DNA from: Bradymonadales bacterium
GTDB lineage: Bacteria > Bdellovibrionota > UBA2394
Length of the DNA: 43,787 nt
Reading direction: 5' to 3'
Assembly (NCBI GenBank): GCA_007693605.1
Contig: REDG01000053.1
Location: 1 to 43,787, forward strand
Below the pieces are notes generated by a model. It was not told the origin of the DNA. It ran no database searches and was given only the letters and a program-made list of their open reading frames with translations. Shown here in pieces: positions 32,069-39,307 of this stretch. The position numbers and the translations under genes were made by a program. Numbering within the stretch: position 1 is the first letter of the stretch; every line of letters begins with the position of its first letter.

Positions 32069-33426
32069 CGAGCGGTCCCCCTTCCGATGGGTCGAGGCTC
32101 ATCGGCCCGTCGAGGCCTTTCATCAGGAGAGGTCCCTACTGGAGCAGGGTTAGGACCAGTGGTCTCAGCCGCCTCCGAGGGGTTAGCGTGCGTTGGGAGA
32201 TAGGGCGAAAAGGGGGGGCCTACAGATTGAAGAATGTGAAACAGCCGTTGTTGATCTTCCGAGCTGAGTTCAGACTGAGCAGCAGGAGGAGTGCCGCTTC
32301 CTGGGACGACCCCGGCCGGAGGTGAGTCACTACCAAGATTAGTCCGAAGAGCGAAGATTGCTAAGGGGATGGCCAATACGACAACATAGCCCTTTCTAAT
32401 CACTGCCATCAGTGGACTCTCAAGTACCCGGTCCCAAGCTCTCAAATTTAAAGAGCTGTGCATCAGCCACAATGGCCACTCCCCTCGAATTGCCAATTCT
32501 GTCAGAAACTTTCGAATGGGCTCAGAGTCCTTCATTGCCTTTGCAACAAGATCCGCTATTTCTTGGGGCGGGCTGTAAACATCCGGATCCAAAAGCTTTC
32601 CTTCTGAGTCAAATAATTCTCGAAGTTGAATTTCAATATAGGCCTGAGTGGTATTGATACTCAGCATCTGAGCTTCCAGATCTTGAGGACTCTTAATGAG
32701 CTCTGTCAAAGGCAGCCCTCGAACTCGGGCGGTCACTTCGGCCCGCTCCTCAACCAACTCATATCTCCTTCGTAAATCACTCAAAAAGGCCAATCGGGTG
32801 GCTTGGTGAATCTGATTGGCTTGAAGAATGCTTTCAAAGAGCTTCTTCTTTTCCTTCATCAATTCAATTCGCTCATTGATCTCGGCGAGTGAGCTAAACT
32901 CGACTTGACTTGCCGCCAACCCCTCTTCGCTGTAAATCTCCGAGGCCAATAAGCCAACATCTTTAGAAAGCACATTGGGGAGATGTTGAAGCCGGACCTT
33001 CACTACAGTGGACTCAGTCTTCAGTTTCAAAGCCGCTGCTTCTAGCCTCGCAAGGTTTCCTTCAGCAAGCTTGATTCCTTGGATTGAAGTTGATTGAATG
33101 ACAGGAAACCCTTTAGCCAGAGCAATCGATCTCAAAACATGATGCGCATCTCTCCAGCGATTGGGGCCTGTTTCACCCCTTTCTCCCGTCATGTCTTGAG
33201 CGATCCGCTCATGAGGAACGAACAATGTCTCCCGTAGAGGGACTCGCTTGCCGACCAAAGCTCTGTAAATGCCACTACAAACTCCACCGGCCTCACTAAA
33301 GGTCGGAGCCAGGCTGACAAAAAAGAGAACTGCCAAACGAAAAACCGAGTAAAAGCAGGCTCTCAGCCCAAAGCTCGATCGAGATGATATTACCCCTTGG
33401 TTCATTCCAAAGACTGAAAAGTGCAA
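32065..33426 (-). CDS. Secreted/membrane protein with coiled coil and C-terminal Pro-rich tail
   Basis: A 453-residue protein: signal peptide (FRLAVLFFVSLAPTFSEA), a single CSG cysteine after it, a long charged helical middle (AEINERIELMKEKKKLFESIL and the following ~120 residues), a transmembrane helix (GYVVVLAIPLAIFAL, about residues 345-360), and a Pro/Ser-rich cytoplasmic or periplasmic tail (SDSPPAGVVPGSGTPPAAQ... PRPIGRGTAR). No family recognised. The plan of signal peptide, helical region, one late TM helix and low-complexity tail is like that of the TPP-riboswitch-associated protein at 38-39 kb. ATG 33405 is an alternative start. Translationally coupled to the lipoprotein. Confidence 0.65.
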   Translation of the reverse strand: MHFSVFGMNQGVISSRSSFGLRACFYSVFRLAVLFFVSLAPTFSEAGGVCSGIYRALVGKRVPLRETLFVPHERIAQDMTGERGETGPNRWRDAHHVLRSIALAKGFPVIQSTSIQGIKLAEGNLARLEAAALKLKTESTVVKVRLQHLPNVLSKDVGLLASEIYSEEGLAASQVEFSSLAEINERIELMKEKKKLFESILQANQIHQATRLAFLSDLRRRYELVEERAEVTARVRGLPLTELIKSPQDLEAQMLSINTTQAYIEIQLRELFDSEGKLLDPDVYSPPQEIADLVAKAMKDSEPIRKFLTELAIRGEWPLWLMHSSLNLRAWDRVLESPLMAVIRKGYVVVLAIPLAIFALRTNLGSDSPPAGVVPGSGTPPAAQSELSSEDQQRLFHILQSVGPPFSPYLPTHANPSEAAETTGPNPAPVGTSPDERPRRADEPRPIGRGTAR

Positions 33427-33572
33427 GACCCATACCAGGCCCGGAATAGTAATCCCCTGAAATTATTTGGCTTTTAGAGCCCCCCTTCGCGACTTTCAGT
33501 GCCAACTGAGGCATCGGAATCCCATCACTGGCTGGTAAACCACATTTAAACCGAAATTTTGAAAGGGGCTTG

Positions 33573-33599
33573 CAATGGTACTACATTGGATATACAATG
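33573..33599 (+). promoter_or_regulatory. Probable operator of the AbrB/MazE-Doc operon
   Basis: Three half-sites of alternating orientation, CAATG (33573-33577), CATTG (33584-33588) and CAATG (33595-33599), spaced six bases apart, so centre to centre 11 bp. Each neighbouring pair forms a palindrome. They sit 24 bases before the antitoxin start and overlap -35/-10-like hexamers (TTGAAA at 33559, TACATT at 33582), as expected for autorepression. Confidence 0.55.
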
Positions 33600-33622
33600 A
33601 GTTTACAGAAAGGTATGTTTTT

Positions 33623-33853
33623 ATGGTTAAAAAGCTCGTAAAACATGGGAACAGTTTGGCACTCATTTTAGACCGGCCGGTTCTCGATTTACTTCATATT
33701 AATGAAGAAACATCCCTCGATATTTCTACTGTGGACGGGAAGTCCCTTCAGATCACGCCTATTTCGGAAGCGGAACGCCAAAAGCAGTTTTCGAAAGCTC
33801 TGAAGAAAGTGAACAAGAAATATAAGCATACGCTTCAGAACTTGGCGAAATAG
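33623..33853 (+). CDS. AbrB/MazE-family antitoxin
   Basis: A 76-residue protein from the ATG at 33623 (a longer frame from 33575 adds 16 unlikely residues that run through the operator). The N-terminus VKKLVKHGNSLALILDRPVLDLLHI is the swapped-hairpin SpoVT-AbrB DNA-binding fold, where HGNSLAL matches the conserved hGnSlal/iP core. The C-terminus is basic, helical and would wrap the toxin. The stop overlaps the toxin's GTG start (TAGTG), the classical antitoxin-first order. Upstream half-sites suggest autoregulation. Confidence 0.86.
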   Translation: MVKKLVKHGNSLALILDRPVLDLLHINEETSLDISTVDGKSLQITPISEAERQKQFSKALKKVNKKYKHTLQNLAK

Positions 33854-34308
33854 TGACTCTTTTAAATCCTCGGTTTTTAACACTCGATGAAGTGAAAGCC
33901 ATCCATCGCTCTCAAATCGAAGGCTTTGGTGGCTCAGTCGAGATTCGTGACGAGGGGCTTCTTCTCTCTGCACTAGCGCAACCCGAAGCTGGATTTGGCG
34001 AGTGCTATCTTCACGAGTCATTAGAAGACATGGCTGGCGCTTATTTATTTCATATTGTCAAAAATCATCCTTTTGTGGATGGAAACAAACGCACAGGTAC
34101 GGCTGCGGCTTTGGTTTTCCTGGAACTCAACCATGTTGAACTTCAAGCAGAAGTTTTGGATAGGGTGAAGCGCACAACATCTTCAACTCTGCTGGAAGAG
34201 CTCGTTATTCGAGTCGCTTCGGGAAATACGGATAAAACCGAAATCGCCAAATTTTTCAAAAAGTATCGACAGCGGCCTCAATTTGGGTGGGCTTTGCGTC
34301 CGAACTGA
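33853..34308 (+). CDS. doc: Doc-family toxin (Fic fold)
   Basis: A 151-residue protein of the death-on-curing family. The Fic-fold active site is HPFVDGNKRT (72-81, H72), and the flanking LEDMAGAYLFHIVKN and GTAAALVFLELNHVEL match Doc. Doc of phage P1 phosphorylates EF-Tu and arrests translation; the same action is expected here. The N-terminus (RFLTLDEVKAIHRSQIEGFGGSVEIRDEGLLLSAL) is also family-typical. It starts with GTG inside the antitoxin stop, which couples the two. The C-terminal ~25 residues (FFKKYRQRPQFGWALRPN) extend beyond the core. Confidence 0.93.
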   Translation: MTLLNPRFLTLDEVKAIHRSQIEGFGGSVEIRDEGLLLSALAQPEAGFGECYLHESLEDMAGAYLFHIVKNHPFVDGNKRTGTAAALVFLELNHVELQAEVLDRVKRTTSSTLLEELVIRVASGNTDKTEIAKFFKKYRQRPQFGWALRPN

Positions 34309-34459
34309 TCTCGGCGCAAACTGTTAATAAAAGATCTCGTAAATGTTTAGGCACTCTCACTTCAACCGCACACTTTTTTCCAAGCAATCGATTCAATCTT
34401 TACAGAAAAATTGCAAAAATTTTTGAACGATCTACAGCCTCCAGAGGCGATGTGCAGGC

Positions 34460-35026
34460 TTAGAATCTAAATCCAAAATACAATTTGTAGATCGGAAAAA
34501 TAACCCATGACCCCCCTAGAGTTGCACTAAAATTACTATACTTGTTCTTCAAATAACCCGCAGAGAATCCGAGTCCTGGGTTAAGGGAGAATCGTCCCCA
34601 AACAAATTCATAACCTCCTAAAGTTTGGTTCCCCAAAAAACTTTCTCGTTTGTCTATGTGATTGAAGTCGTGAACTATCGGGAAGTAGAGGTTGGAGCCT
34701 TTGGGTGCAATCCTTCCCGTAACCCCCGACTCCACATACCAGCCTCGATACTCCTGTGTCAGAAAATAGGTCAGGGATACCGTTCCACCATAACCCACTC
34801 CAAGCTCCCTTTTATAGGGCAGAAGAATGACTGGATTTAAGTTTAGTTTTAACTTCGGGGTCGCGATGTAAGAGAAATTGAAATCAAGGCTTCCAAACAA
34901 AGCGAGAGTGGGGTCAAAACCGATCTGCCACTTCCTATCGGAAATCTCAGAATTGGCAGTCACCAAAGCTGGCAAAAGTGTTGCTGTAAGGAAGACAAGA
35001 CCAATCAATCTCAAGAGCTTTTTCAT
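34460..35026 (-). CDS. Small outer-membrane beta-barrel protein
   Basis: A 188-residue protein with signal peptide (KKLLRLIGLVFLTATLLPALVTA) and an OmpA/OmpW-like barrel pattern of about eight strands (KWQIGFDPTLALFG, FSYIATPKLKLNLNP, VGYGGTVSLTYFL, LGGSWVIFPIYKLYFGFRF), ending in terminal phenylalanine. The DNA is markedly A/T-richer than its neighbours, as is the toxin-antitoxin pair upstream, which may mark recent gain. No family recognised. Confidence 0.72.
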   Translation of the reverse strand: MKKLLRLIGLVFLTATLLPALVTANSEISDRKWQIGFDPTLALFGSLDFNFSYIATPKLKLNLNPVILLPYKRELGVGYGGTVSLTYFLTQEYRGWYVESGVTGRIAPKGSNLYFPIVHDFNHIDKRESFLGNQTLGGYEFVWGRFSLNPGLGFSAGYLKNKYSNFSATLGGSWVIFPIYKLYFGFRF

Positions 35027-35121
35027 TGAAATTAAAGCTAGTCCGATTCAAAGAATTATCAAGCCCACAAAATGGTGGAACATTTTTGAACAAAAGTGGT
35101 CGGCATCCTAGACTTTAGACC

Positions 35122-35136
35122 GGGGCTCGAAGCCCC
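35122..35136 (-). terminator. Hairpin downstream of meaB
   Basis: GGGGCT-cga-AGCCCC is a perfect 6-bp stem located 18 bases after the meaB stop (minus strand). There is no T-run, so it may be an RNA 3'-end stabiliser or a weak terminator. Confidence 0.4.
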
Positions 35137-35153
35137 AGGCACGCAAGCCAGCG

Positions 35154-36002
35154 TCAGGCGGACCTGGCTCCTCGGGCCTTGGCCAAGAATGACTGATAGG
35201 GATTCTTTTCCCAGGAAGCCTTGAGCTTCGAGTAGCGCTTGGCGTCTTCAATCTCACTAGACTCTCTAAAGAGAGAGAACGAAAGATTGTAGTGAAGCTG
35301 CCGGAGTTTCTCTCGAAAGCCTTCTTCCTTTCGAAAGGCCAAAATAGAATTTTCCAGAAGCTCTAGCCCCTCCGAAGATTTAGAGGAGCATAGAATCACT
35401 CGATCCTCTCGAGCCCCCAGATCGATCAAGCTTCGACGCATCTCCTCTGCGCCCGGCAAATCCGACTTGTTCACCACAAAAATATCTGAGCGCTCTCGAA
35501 GACCGCTCTTCATCCACTGAACCTCATCGCCTGTTTCCGGCTGAAGCACTAGAACGGTCACGGGAGAGAGTTCCGCAATCTCTGACTCCGTCTGACCCGC
35601 CCCCGCGGTCTCGACCAAAACCCAATCGAACAAACTCTCCAAATAGATTGCAATATCCCGAACGGCACGACTAAATGCTCTCGCCCCACGAGTGGAAAGC
35701 GAGCGAATGAACAAACTCTCAGACAAGTCTTTACCGCTCATGCGAATTCGATCCCCTAACAAACTGCCCCCTGTCACTGGTGAAGAGGGGTCGCAAGCGA
35801 GCCATGCCAGCCTTCCCTTTTTCACTAAACGGGGTGCGAAGTTAGCCAAGAGTGAGCTCTTTCCAACGCCGCCTGGCCCGGTGAAACAGACGGTGGAAGA
35901 CAGGGAGCGAGAGCTGAAAGCCTTCGCCAAAGCCTCAAAGGCTTCTCGCTCTCGATTCTCTATTGCAGAAATTCTTTGAGCGATCTCACGACGAGGAAAC
36001 AT
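35154..36002 (-). CDS. meaB: MeaB/ArgK-type GTPase (methylmalonyl-CoA mutase chaperone)
   Basis: A 282-residue G3E-type GTPase. Motifs are TGPGGVGKSS (41-50), CDPSSP with TGGSLLGDRIRM (70-88), ETAGAGQTESEI (131-142) and NKSD (178-181). These are the MeaB signatures; the family gates cobalamin loading of adenosylcobalamin-dependent mutases. The C-terminal dimerisation part is shorter than usual (MeaB is about 310-330 residues). No mutase gene is in the window. The start overlaps the upstream unknown gene by 17 bases. The corrinoid theme links it to the DUF71/DUF6580 pair at 11.4-12.6 kb. Confidence 0.9.
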   Translation of the reverse strand: MFPRREIAQRISAIENREREAFEALAKAFSSRSLSSTVCFTGPGGVGKSSLLANFAPRLVKKGRLAWLACDPSSPVTGGSLLGDRIRMSGKDLSESLFIRSLSTRGARAFSRAVRDIAIYLESLFDWVLVETAGAGQTESEIAELSPVTVLVLQPETGDEVQWMKSGLRERSDIFVVNKSDLPGAEEMRRSLIDLGAREDRVILCSSKSSEGLELLENSILAFRKEEGFREKLRQLHYNLSFSLFRESSEIEDAKRYSKLKASWEKNPYQSFLAKARGARSA

Positions 36003-36369
36003 TCTTTGGCGATGCCTCCTGGTCTACCGGTCGAGTTTCCCCTCCCTCATCATTGGTCTTCGGCAGCCATTCCAACTCAGCCTTCAGCTTCAAGCGGTAA
36101 TTCTTCGCCAAATGATCGGCCACGCGATTGCCCATGATATTCCAATCAATCTTCGACACCCGATTCGTGACCTCTTCTTTGATTCGGTCCTGAATGTCCT
36201 TTTGAATGCCCTTCATCCAATCAAAAGCGGAACTCACAGACTCTCTGGGATCTTTGAGTCGACTGGAGGTGCTCGCCACTCTCTCGAAGGCTGTGAAGAT
36301 CAGCTCTTCCCAACCCCCCTTTTTTTCTTTGAATGCTCCTGAGTCTTCCTCGTTGTCAAAATCAGCCAT
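35986..36369 (-). CDS. Hypothetical amphipathic protein between COQ10-like and meaB
   Basis: A 127-residue soluble protein with an acidic N-terminus, then a long amphipathic helical stretch (FDWMKGIQKDIQDRIKEEVTNRVSKIDW, followed by HLAKNYRLKLKAELEWLPK) and a disordered tail. The helices look membrane-surface or phasin-like, but no family is recognised. It overlaps the genes on both sides (8 and 17 bases), so it belongs to a coupled operon with the START-domain protein and meaB. Confidence 0.72.
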   Translation of the reverse strand: MADFDNEEDSGAFKEKKGGWEELIFTAFERVASTSSRLKDPRESVSSAFDWMKGIQKDIQDRIKEEVTNRVSKIDWNIMGNRVADHLAKNYRLKLKAELEWLPKTNDEGGETRPVDQEASPKNVSSS

Positions 36370-36805
36370 TGGCGACCCCTCTCTTCTTTGCCATCTCTTC
36401 CATTCGCTTGGTAAAGGAACGAATCAAAGCCGGAAGCTGACTCTCTGTTAACTTCTTTGAAATGGCCGACGGCACAAAGGCCCCGAGCTTTACTTCCACT
36501 CCATACTCAATTCGAGTCTTGTTTTCCGAGATCTCGTGAAAGCGCCAATAGCCTCGATTATCTTTGATGATTTCCCCAGAAACAAAGCTCCATCGAATCT
36601 CTTCAGGTTCGTTGACACTAAAGCGCAGGCGATACGAAAGAGACTTCATCACCTCAATCTGAAAGTCGGCCTCAAAATCATTTCCGCTTCCGTGCCTTTT
36701 GGCGTACTTCGTCGCTCCCAGAAACTCAGGGTAAGCCTCGACATCGGCCACAACACCAAAACAAACACTTCTGGGAGCCTCTACTTCAAACACTCGTTCA
36801 TGCAC
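36362..36805 (-). CDS. COQ10/START-like (RatA-type) lipid-binding protein
   Basis: A 147-residue SRPBCC-fold protein. It starts with the family's VFEVEAPRSVCFGVVADVEAYPEFLGATKYAK and ends with the long amphipathic helix LPALIRSFTKRMEEMAKK. Family members bind quinones or other hydrophobic ligands (COQ10), and the E. coli homologue RatA was described as a ribosome-association toxin. The gene follows glpX after 24 bases and overlaps the next gene by eight, giving glpX-COQ10-like-unknown-meaB. That order suggests a metabolic operon, but the ligand is unknown. Confidence 0.88.
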   Translation of the reverse strand: MHERVFEVEAPRSVCFGVVADVEAYPEFLGATKYAKRHGSGNDFEADFQIEVMKSLSYRLRFSVNEPEEIRWSFVSGEIIKDNRGYWRFHEISENKTRIEYGVEVKLGAFVPSAISKKLTESQLPALIRSFTKRMEEMAKKRGVANG

Positions 36806-36829
36806 GCTCTTATCTCCTCTTCAAATGAT

Positions 36830-37798
36830 CTAGGCCGGAAACCCGAGAATTCCATCTTTTCTGTCAAACCGATGATCTGAAACCAAGTGCCGAATCGTTC
36901 CGGATTTCGAACGCATCACAATCGAATAAGTTCGACAGCCTCCCGAATAGAAATTCACTCCACGCAAAAAAGTGCCCGTTGTGACTCCAGTGGCACTAAA
37001 CATCACCTCACCTCGTGCCAAATCCGTCATCCCATAGACTCGATCAAAGTCTTTGATGCCTAGGGCACGGGCCCGCTCCTTCTCCGCCTCATCGCGAAAG
37101 GTCAACTGCCCCTGAATCTCGCCCCCCATGCATTTCAAGGCGGCTGCCGTAATGACGCCTTCAGGCGCTCCACCCGTTCCCAAAAGAACATCAATTCCTG
37201 AGTCAGGTTCACAAACGGCAATTCCGGCAGACACATCGCCATCCTGAATCAATCGAATCCGACAACCCAACTCCCTCACCTCTGCCATCAGAGCCTCGTG
37301 TCGAGGGCGATTCAGCATCACCACCGTCAGTTCGTTAAAGCGACACTTTTTTTTCTCGGCAATCCGGCGAAGGTTCCAAGAAGTGGACTCTCTGAGGTCC
37401 ACCACACCGGAGGCTTCTGGCCCCACGGCGATCTTTTTCATATAAACATCGGGGGCATTCAAAAGGCCCCCCGGCCCAGAAAGAGCTGCCACAGAGATTG
37501 AATTTGACATTCCGTGAGCGCAAATGGTGGTTCCCTCTAAGGGATCAATGGCAATCTCCACTTCAGGACCTTCGCCCGTTCCCAAGCTTTCCCCAATATA
37601 AAGCATTGGAGCCTGATCTCTCTCACCCTCCCCGATTACCACTTTTCCCTTCATGGCGATTCGATTGAAGGAGGTTCGCATGGCAGATACCGCCGCCTGA
37701 TCGCTTAATTTTTCATCGCCAAGGCCAACGGTTCGAGCGGCAGCAATGGCCGCCGCCTCTGTCGCACGAACGCTTTCGAGAGCGAGATTTCTGTCCAT
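36830..37798 (-). CDS. glpX: Fructose-1,6-bisphosphatase class II (GlpX)
   Basis: Gluconeogenic hydrolysis of fructose-1,6-bisphosphate. The protein from ATG 37798 (322 residues) has an AAGGAG ribosome binding site; a frame to 37843 adds 15 implausible residues. Class II marks: the N-terminal AIAAARTVGLGDEKLSDQAAVSAMR, the metal site GEGERDQAPML, IDPLEGTT, GTGGAPEGVITAAALKCMGG, and DLARGEVMFSATGVTTG. All are intact. It is first in the operon with the START-domain protein and meaB. It diverges from the TPP riboswitch gene. Confidence 0.96.
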   Translation of the reverse strand: MDRNLALESVRATEAAAIAAARTVGLGDEKLSDQAAVSAMRTSFNRIAMKGKVVIGEGERDQAPMLYIGESLGTGEGPEVEIAIDPLEGTTICAHGMSNSISVAALSGPGGLLNAPDVYMKKIAVGPEASGVVDLRESTSWNLRRIAEKKKCRFNELTVVMLNRPRHEALMAEVRELGCRIRLIQDGDVSAGIAVCEPDSGIDVLLGTGGAPEGVITAAALKCMGGEIQGQLTFRDEAEKERARALGIKDFDRVYGMTDLARGEVMFSATGVTTGTFLRGVNFYSGGCRTYSIVMRSKSGTIRHLVSDHRFDRKDGILGFPA

Positions 37799-37939
37799 TT
37801 CATTCTCCTTCGACCGCTTTGAGTCTAGCCCATGGCTACGCACAGACTCAAGCCTCCGTTAGAAATGTTGGGAGTGTCGCTAAGGGGGCTGTCGCCAAAT
37901 TCTCAGTTCGGGAGTGGCAATAAAGGCCTGAAAAATTCT

Positions 37940-37968
37940 TTGCCAGCCCAGCTTAGGCTCGCTATGTA
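37940..37968 (+). promoter_or_regulatory. Sigma-70-type promoter driving the TPP riboswitch
   Basis: TTGCCA (37940-37945), a 17-base spacer and TATGTA (37963-37968). Transcription would start about 37975, exactly where the riboswitch P1 stem begins (37976). The match in position raises confidence in both features. Confidence 0.65.
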
Positions 37969-37975
37969 AGGAGCA

Positions 37976-38079
37976 CATTCGTGGGGGTGCCCGGCGAGTT
38001 TTTGTGATTCGGGGCTGAGATGGCAGGAAAGCCAAACCCCAGAACCTGATCTGGTTCGAACCAGCGGAGGAAACGAGTG
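37976..38079 (+). promoter_or_regulatory. TPP riboswitch (THI element)
   Basis: The thi-box consensus is present in order: P1 5' arm CATTCGT (37976-37982), GGGTGCCC, GCTGAGAT (about 38014-38021), ACCCC, then AACCTGATCTGG, a 6-bp P5 stem (CTGGTT/AACCAG) with CG loop, CAGCGGAGGAAAC and the P1 3' arm ACGAGTG (38073-38079), which pairs fully with the 5' arm including one G-U. These are the invariant pyrimidine- and pyrophosphate-sensor residues of the TPP aptamer. The only gene downstream is the secreted protein at 38158-39240 (39308 onwards is on the other strand). The expression platform may involve an 8-bp stem TCAGATTT/AAATCTGA (38100-38107 with 38151-38158) whose 3' arm reaches the first base of that ATG. 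Confidence 0.93.
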
Positions 38080-38157
38080 AGTTGTATTTCAAATAGTCTT
38101 CAGATTTTGTTCCTTTTTCTTCGGCAACCCCAGTCAAGACCTGTCCATCGAAATCTG

Positions 38158-39240
38158 ATGTCTTCAAATTTCGGTAGACTGCTGCTGAGAGGCTTTGTCC
38201 TGACTGCAATGCTGATGCTTTTCAATCCGGTTTTTCTTAGCGCAGAGTCAAAGAAGGCCTCCGTTGCAAGCTGTCAGACAGGCCTGAGCTCGATGGCAAA
38301 ACTCCTAAGAAACCCCTTTCTCACTCCTCTTTCCGATGAAAAACTTGGCGCACGAGCCTTTTTTGAACTTCCCCCAGAGATTCGGCTAAAGATGCTTCGA
38401 GCCTATATCAAATCGGTTCGACCGCCCGTACAAAACTCCCGTCAAAAAAGAGAAAAGTTGGACCTTCTGAAAATTCTCGACCCGAAGGCCGGTTCTGATA
38501 TTCGAGGGCCTAGCCCTATTCGTGAAGAGGATGTTCCACAAGTCTACGGCCCCAATCGAAGCCCTCGGGACATCTTGATTCGAGAGGTTTTCAACTATCT
38601 ACACCACCATGAAGTCTTGATTCACCGGAACCTGCTTGCGAACTCCGTGCAAGTGCTCCGACCCCGCATTCTTTGGGTTTTGGGAATTTTGACCACGCTT
38701 GGCATCACTGCAGGGGTCTACCCACTCGTCTACCCCATTCTTTCCTCTAGAAGCGCAGGAACCAGCGCCTCAGTCGCAGAGCTGGCTTGGTCTGATGCCC
38801 GCCGCGACGCGTTTCGAGCAAGGGCAGCCCTTGCTGGACGACCCATTCCGCAACTATCGGAGACATGGTCTGGCCTCGATGCCTCCTCTCAGAAAAAGCT
38901 TCTCGGCGAACTTGAAAGGCTCGCCACAACCTACAATCTTGATATTAATCAGACCCTCGGAATGTTTGAGCAGTATGGTCGGGATGAATGGAAAAGCAAT
39001 ATCGGACATCTTGCGAGCCTGATCTTGTTGATCGAGTCAACAAGCTCTGAAGAAGTCCGAGGCTTCGCCCTGAAAAACCTTTGGCTTTTTTATCTCTTAC
39101 ACCCCGATCTGTTCAGTTCGGGCTTTGGTCAGTTGGTAGATCTAGAGGACTTTGTTGGTGAATTTCTTGAAAGCAAAGATCCGACTCTTGAGCATCGCGA
39201 TCATGTGCTTCGACACCAAGAGAATCTCTTTAGGAAATGA
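38158..39240 (+). CDS. TPP-riboswitch-controlled secreted/membrane protein, unknown family
   Basis: A 360-residue protein from ATG 38158, with signal peptide (LLLRGFVLTAMLMLFNPVFLSA). The mature part carries one cysteine (ASCQTG), a helical Arg/Leu-rich segment (LPPEIRLKMLRAYIKSVRPP), one late transmembrane helix (ILWVLGILTTLGITAGVYPLVYPIL, about 175-200) and a second helical domain (LAWSDARRDAFRARAAL to the end). I do not recognise a family. A GTG at 38077 with GGAGG six bases upstream would add 27 residues, but it lies inside the riboswitch's P1 arm. Control by thiamine pyrophosphate, inferred from the riboswitch, points to a role in thiamine uptake or thiamine-dependent metabolism. Confidence 0.7.
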   Translation: MSSNFGRLLLRGFVLTAMLMLFNPVFLSAESKKASVASCQTGLSSMAKLLRNPFLTPLSDEKLGARAFFELPPEIRLKMLRAYIKSVRPPVQNSRQKREKLDLLKILDPKAGSDIRGPSPIREEDVPQVYGPNRSPRDILIREVFNYLHHHEVLIHRNLLANSVQVLRPRILWVLGILTTLGITAGVYPLVYPILSSRSAGTSASVAELAWSDARRDAFRARAALAGRPIPQLSETWSGLDASSQKKLLGELERLATTYNLDINQTLGMFEQYGRDEWKSNIGHLASLILLIESTSSEEVRGFALKNLWLFYLLHPDLFSSGFGQLVDLEDFVGEFLESKDPTLEHRDHVLRHQENLFRK

Positions 39241-39307
39241 TGTCTGCTAGAGCCCCTCGACGATCGGCAATCGACTGAGCTTTGATCAAGTTTTGGGGTT
39301 TTCTTCC

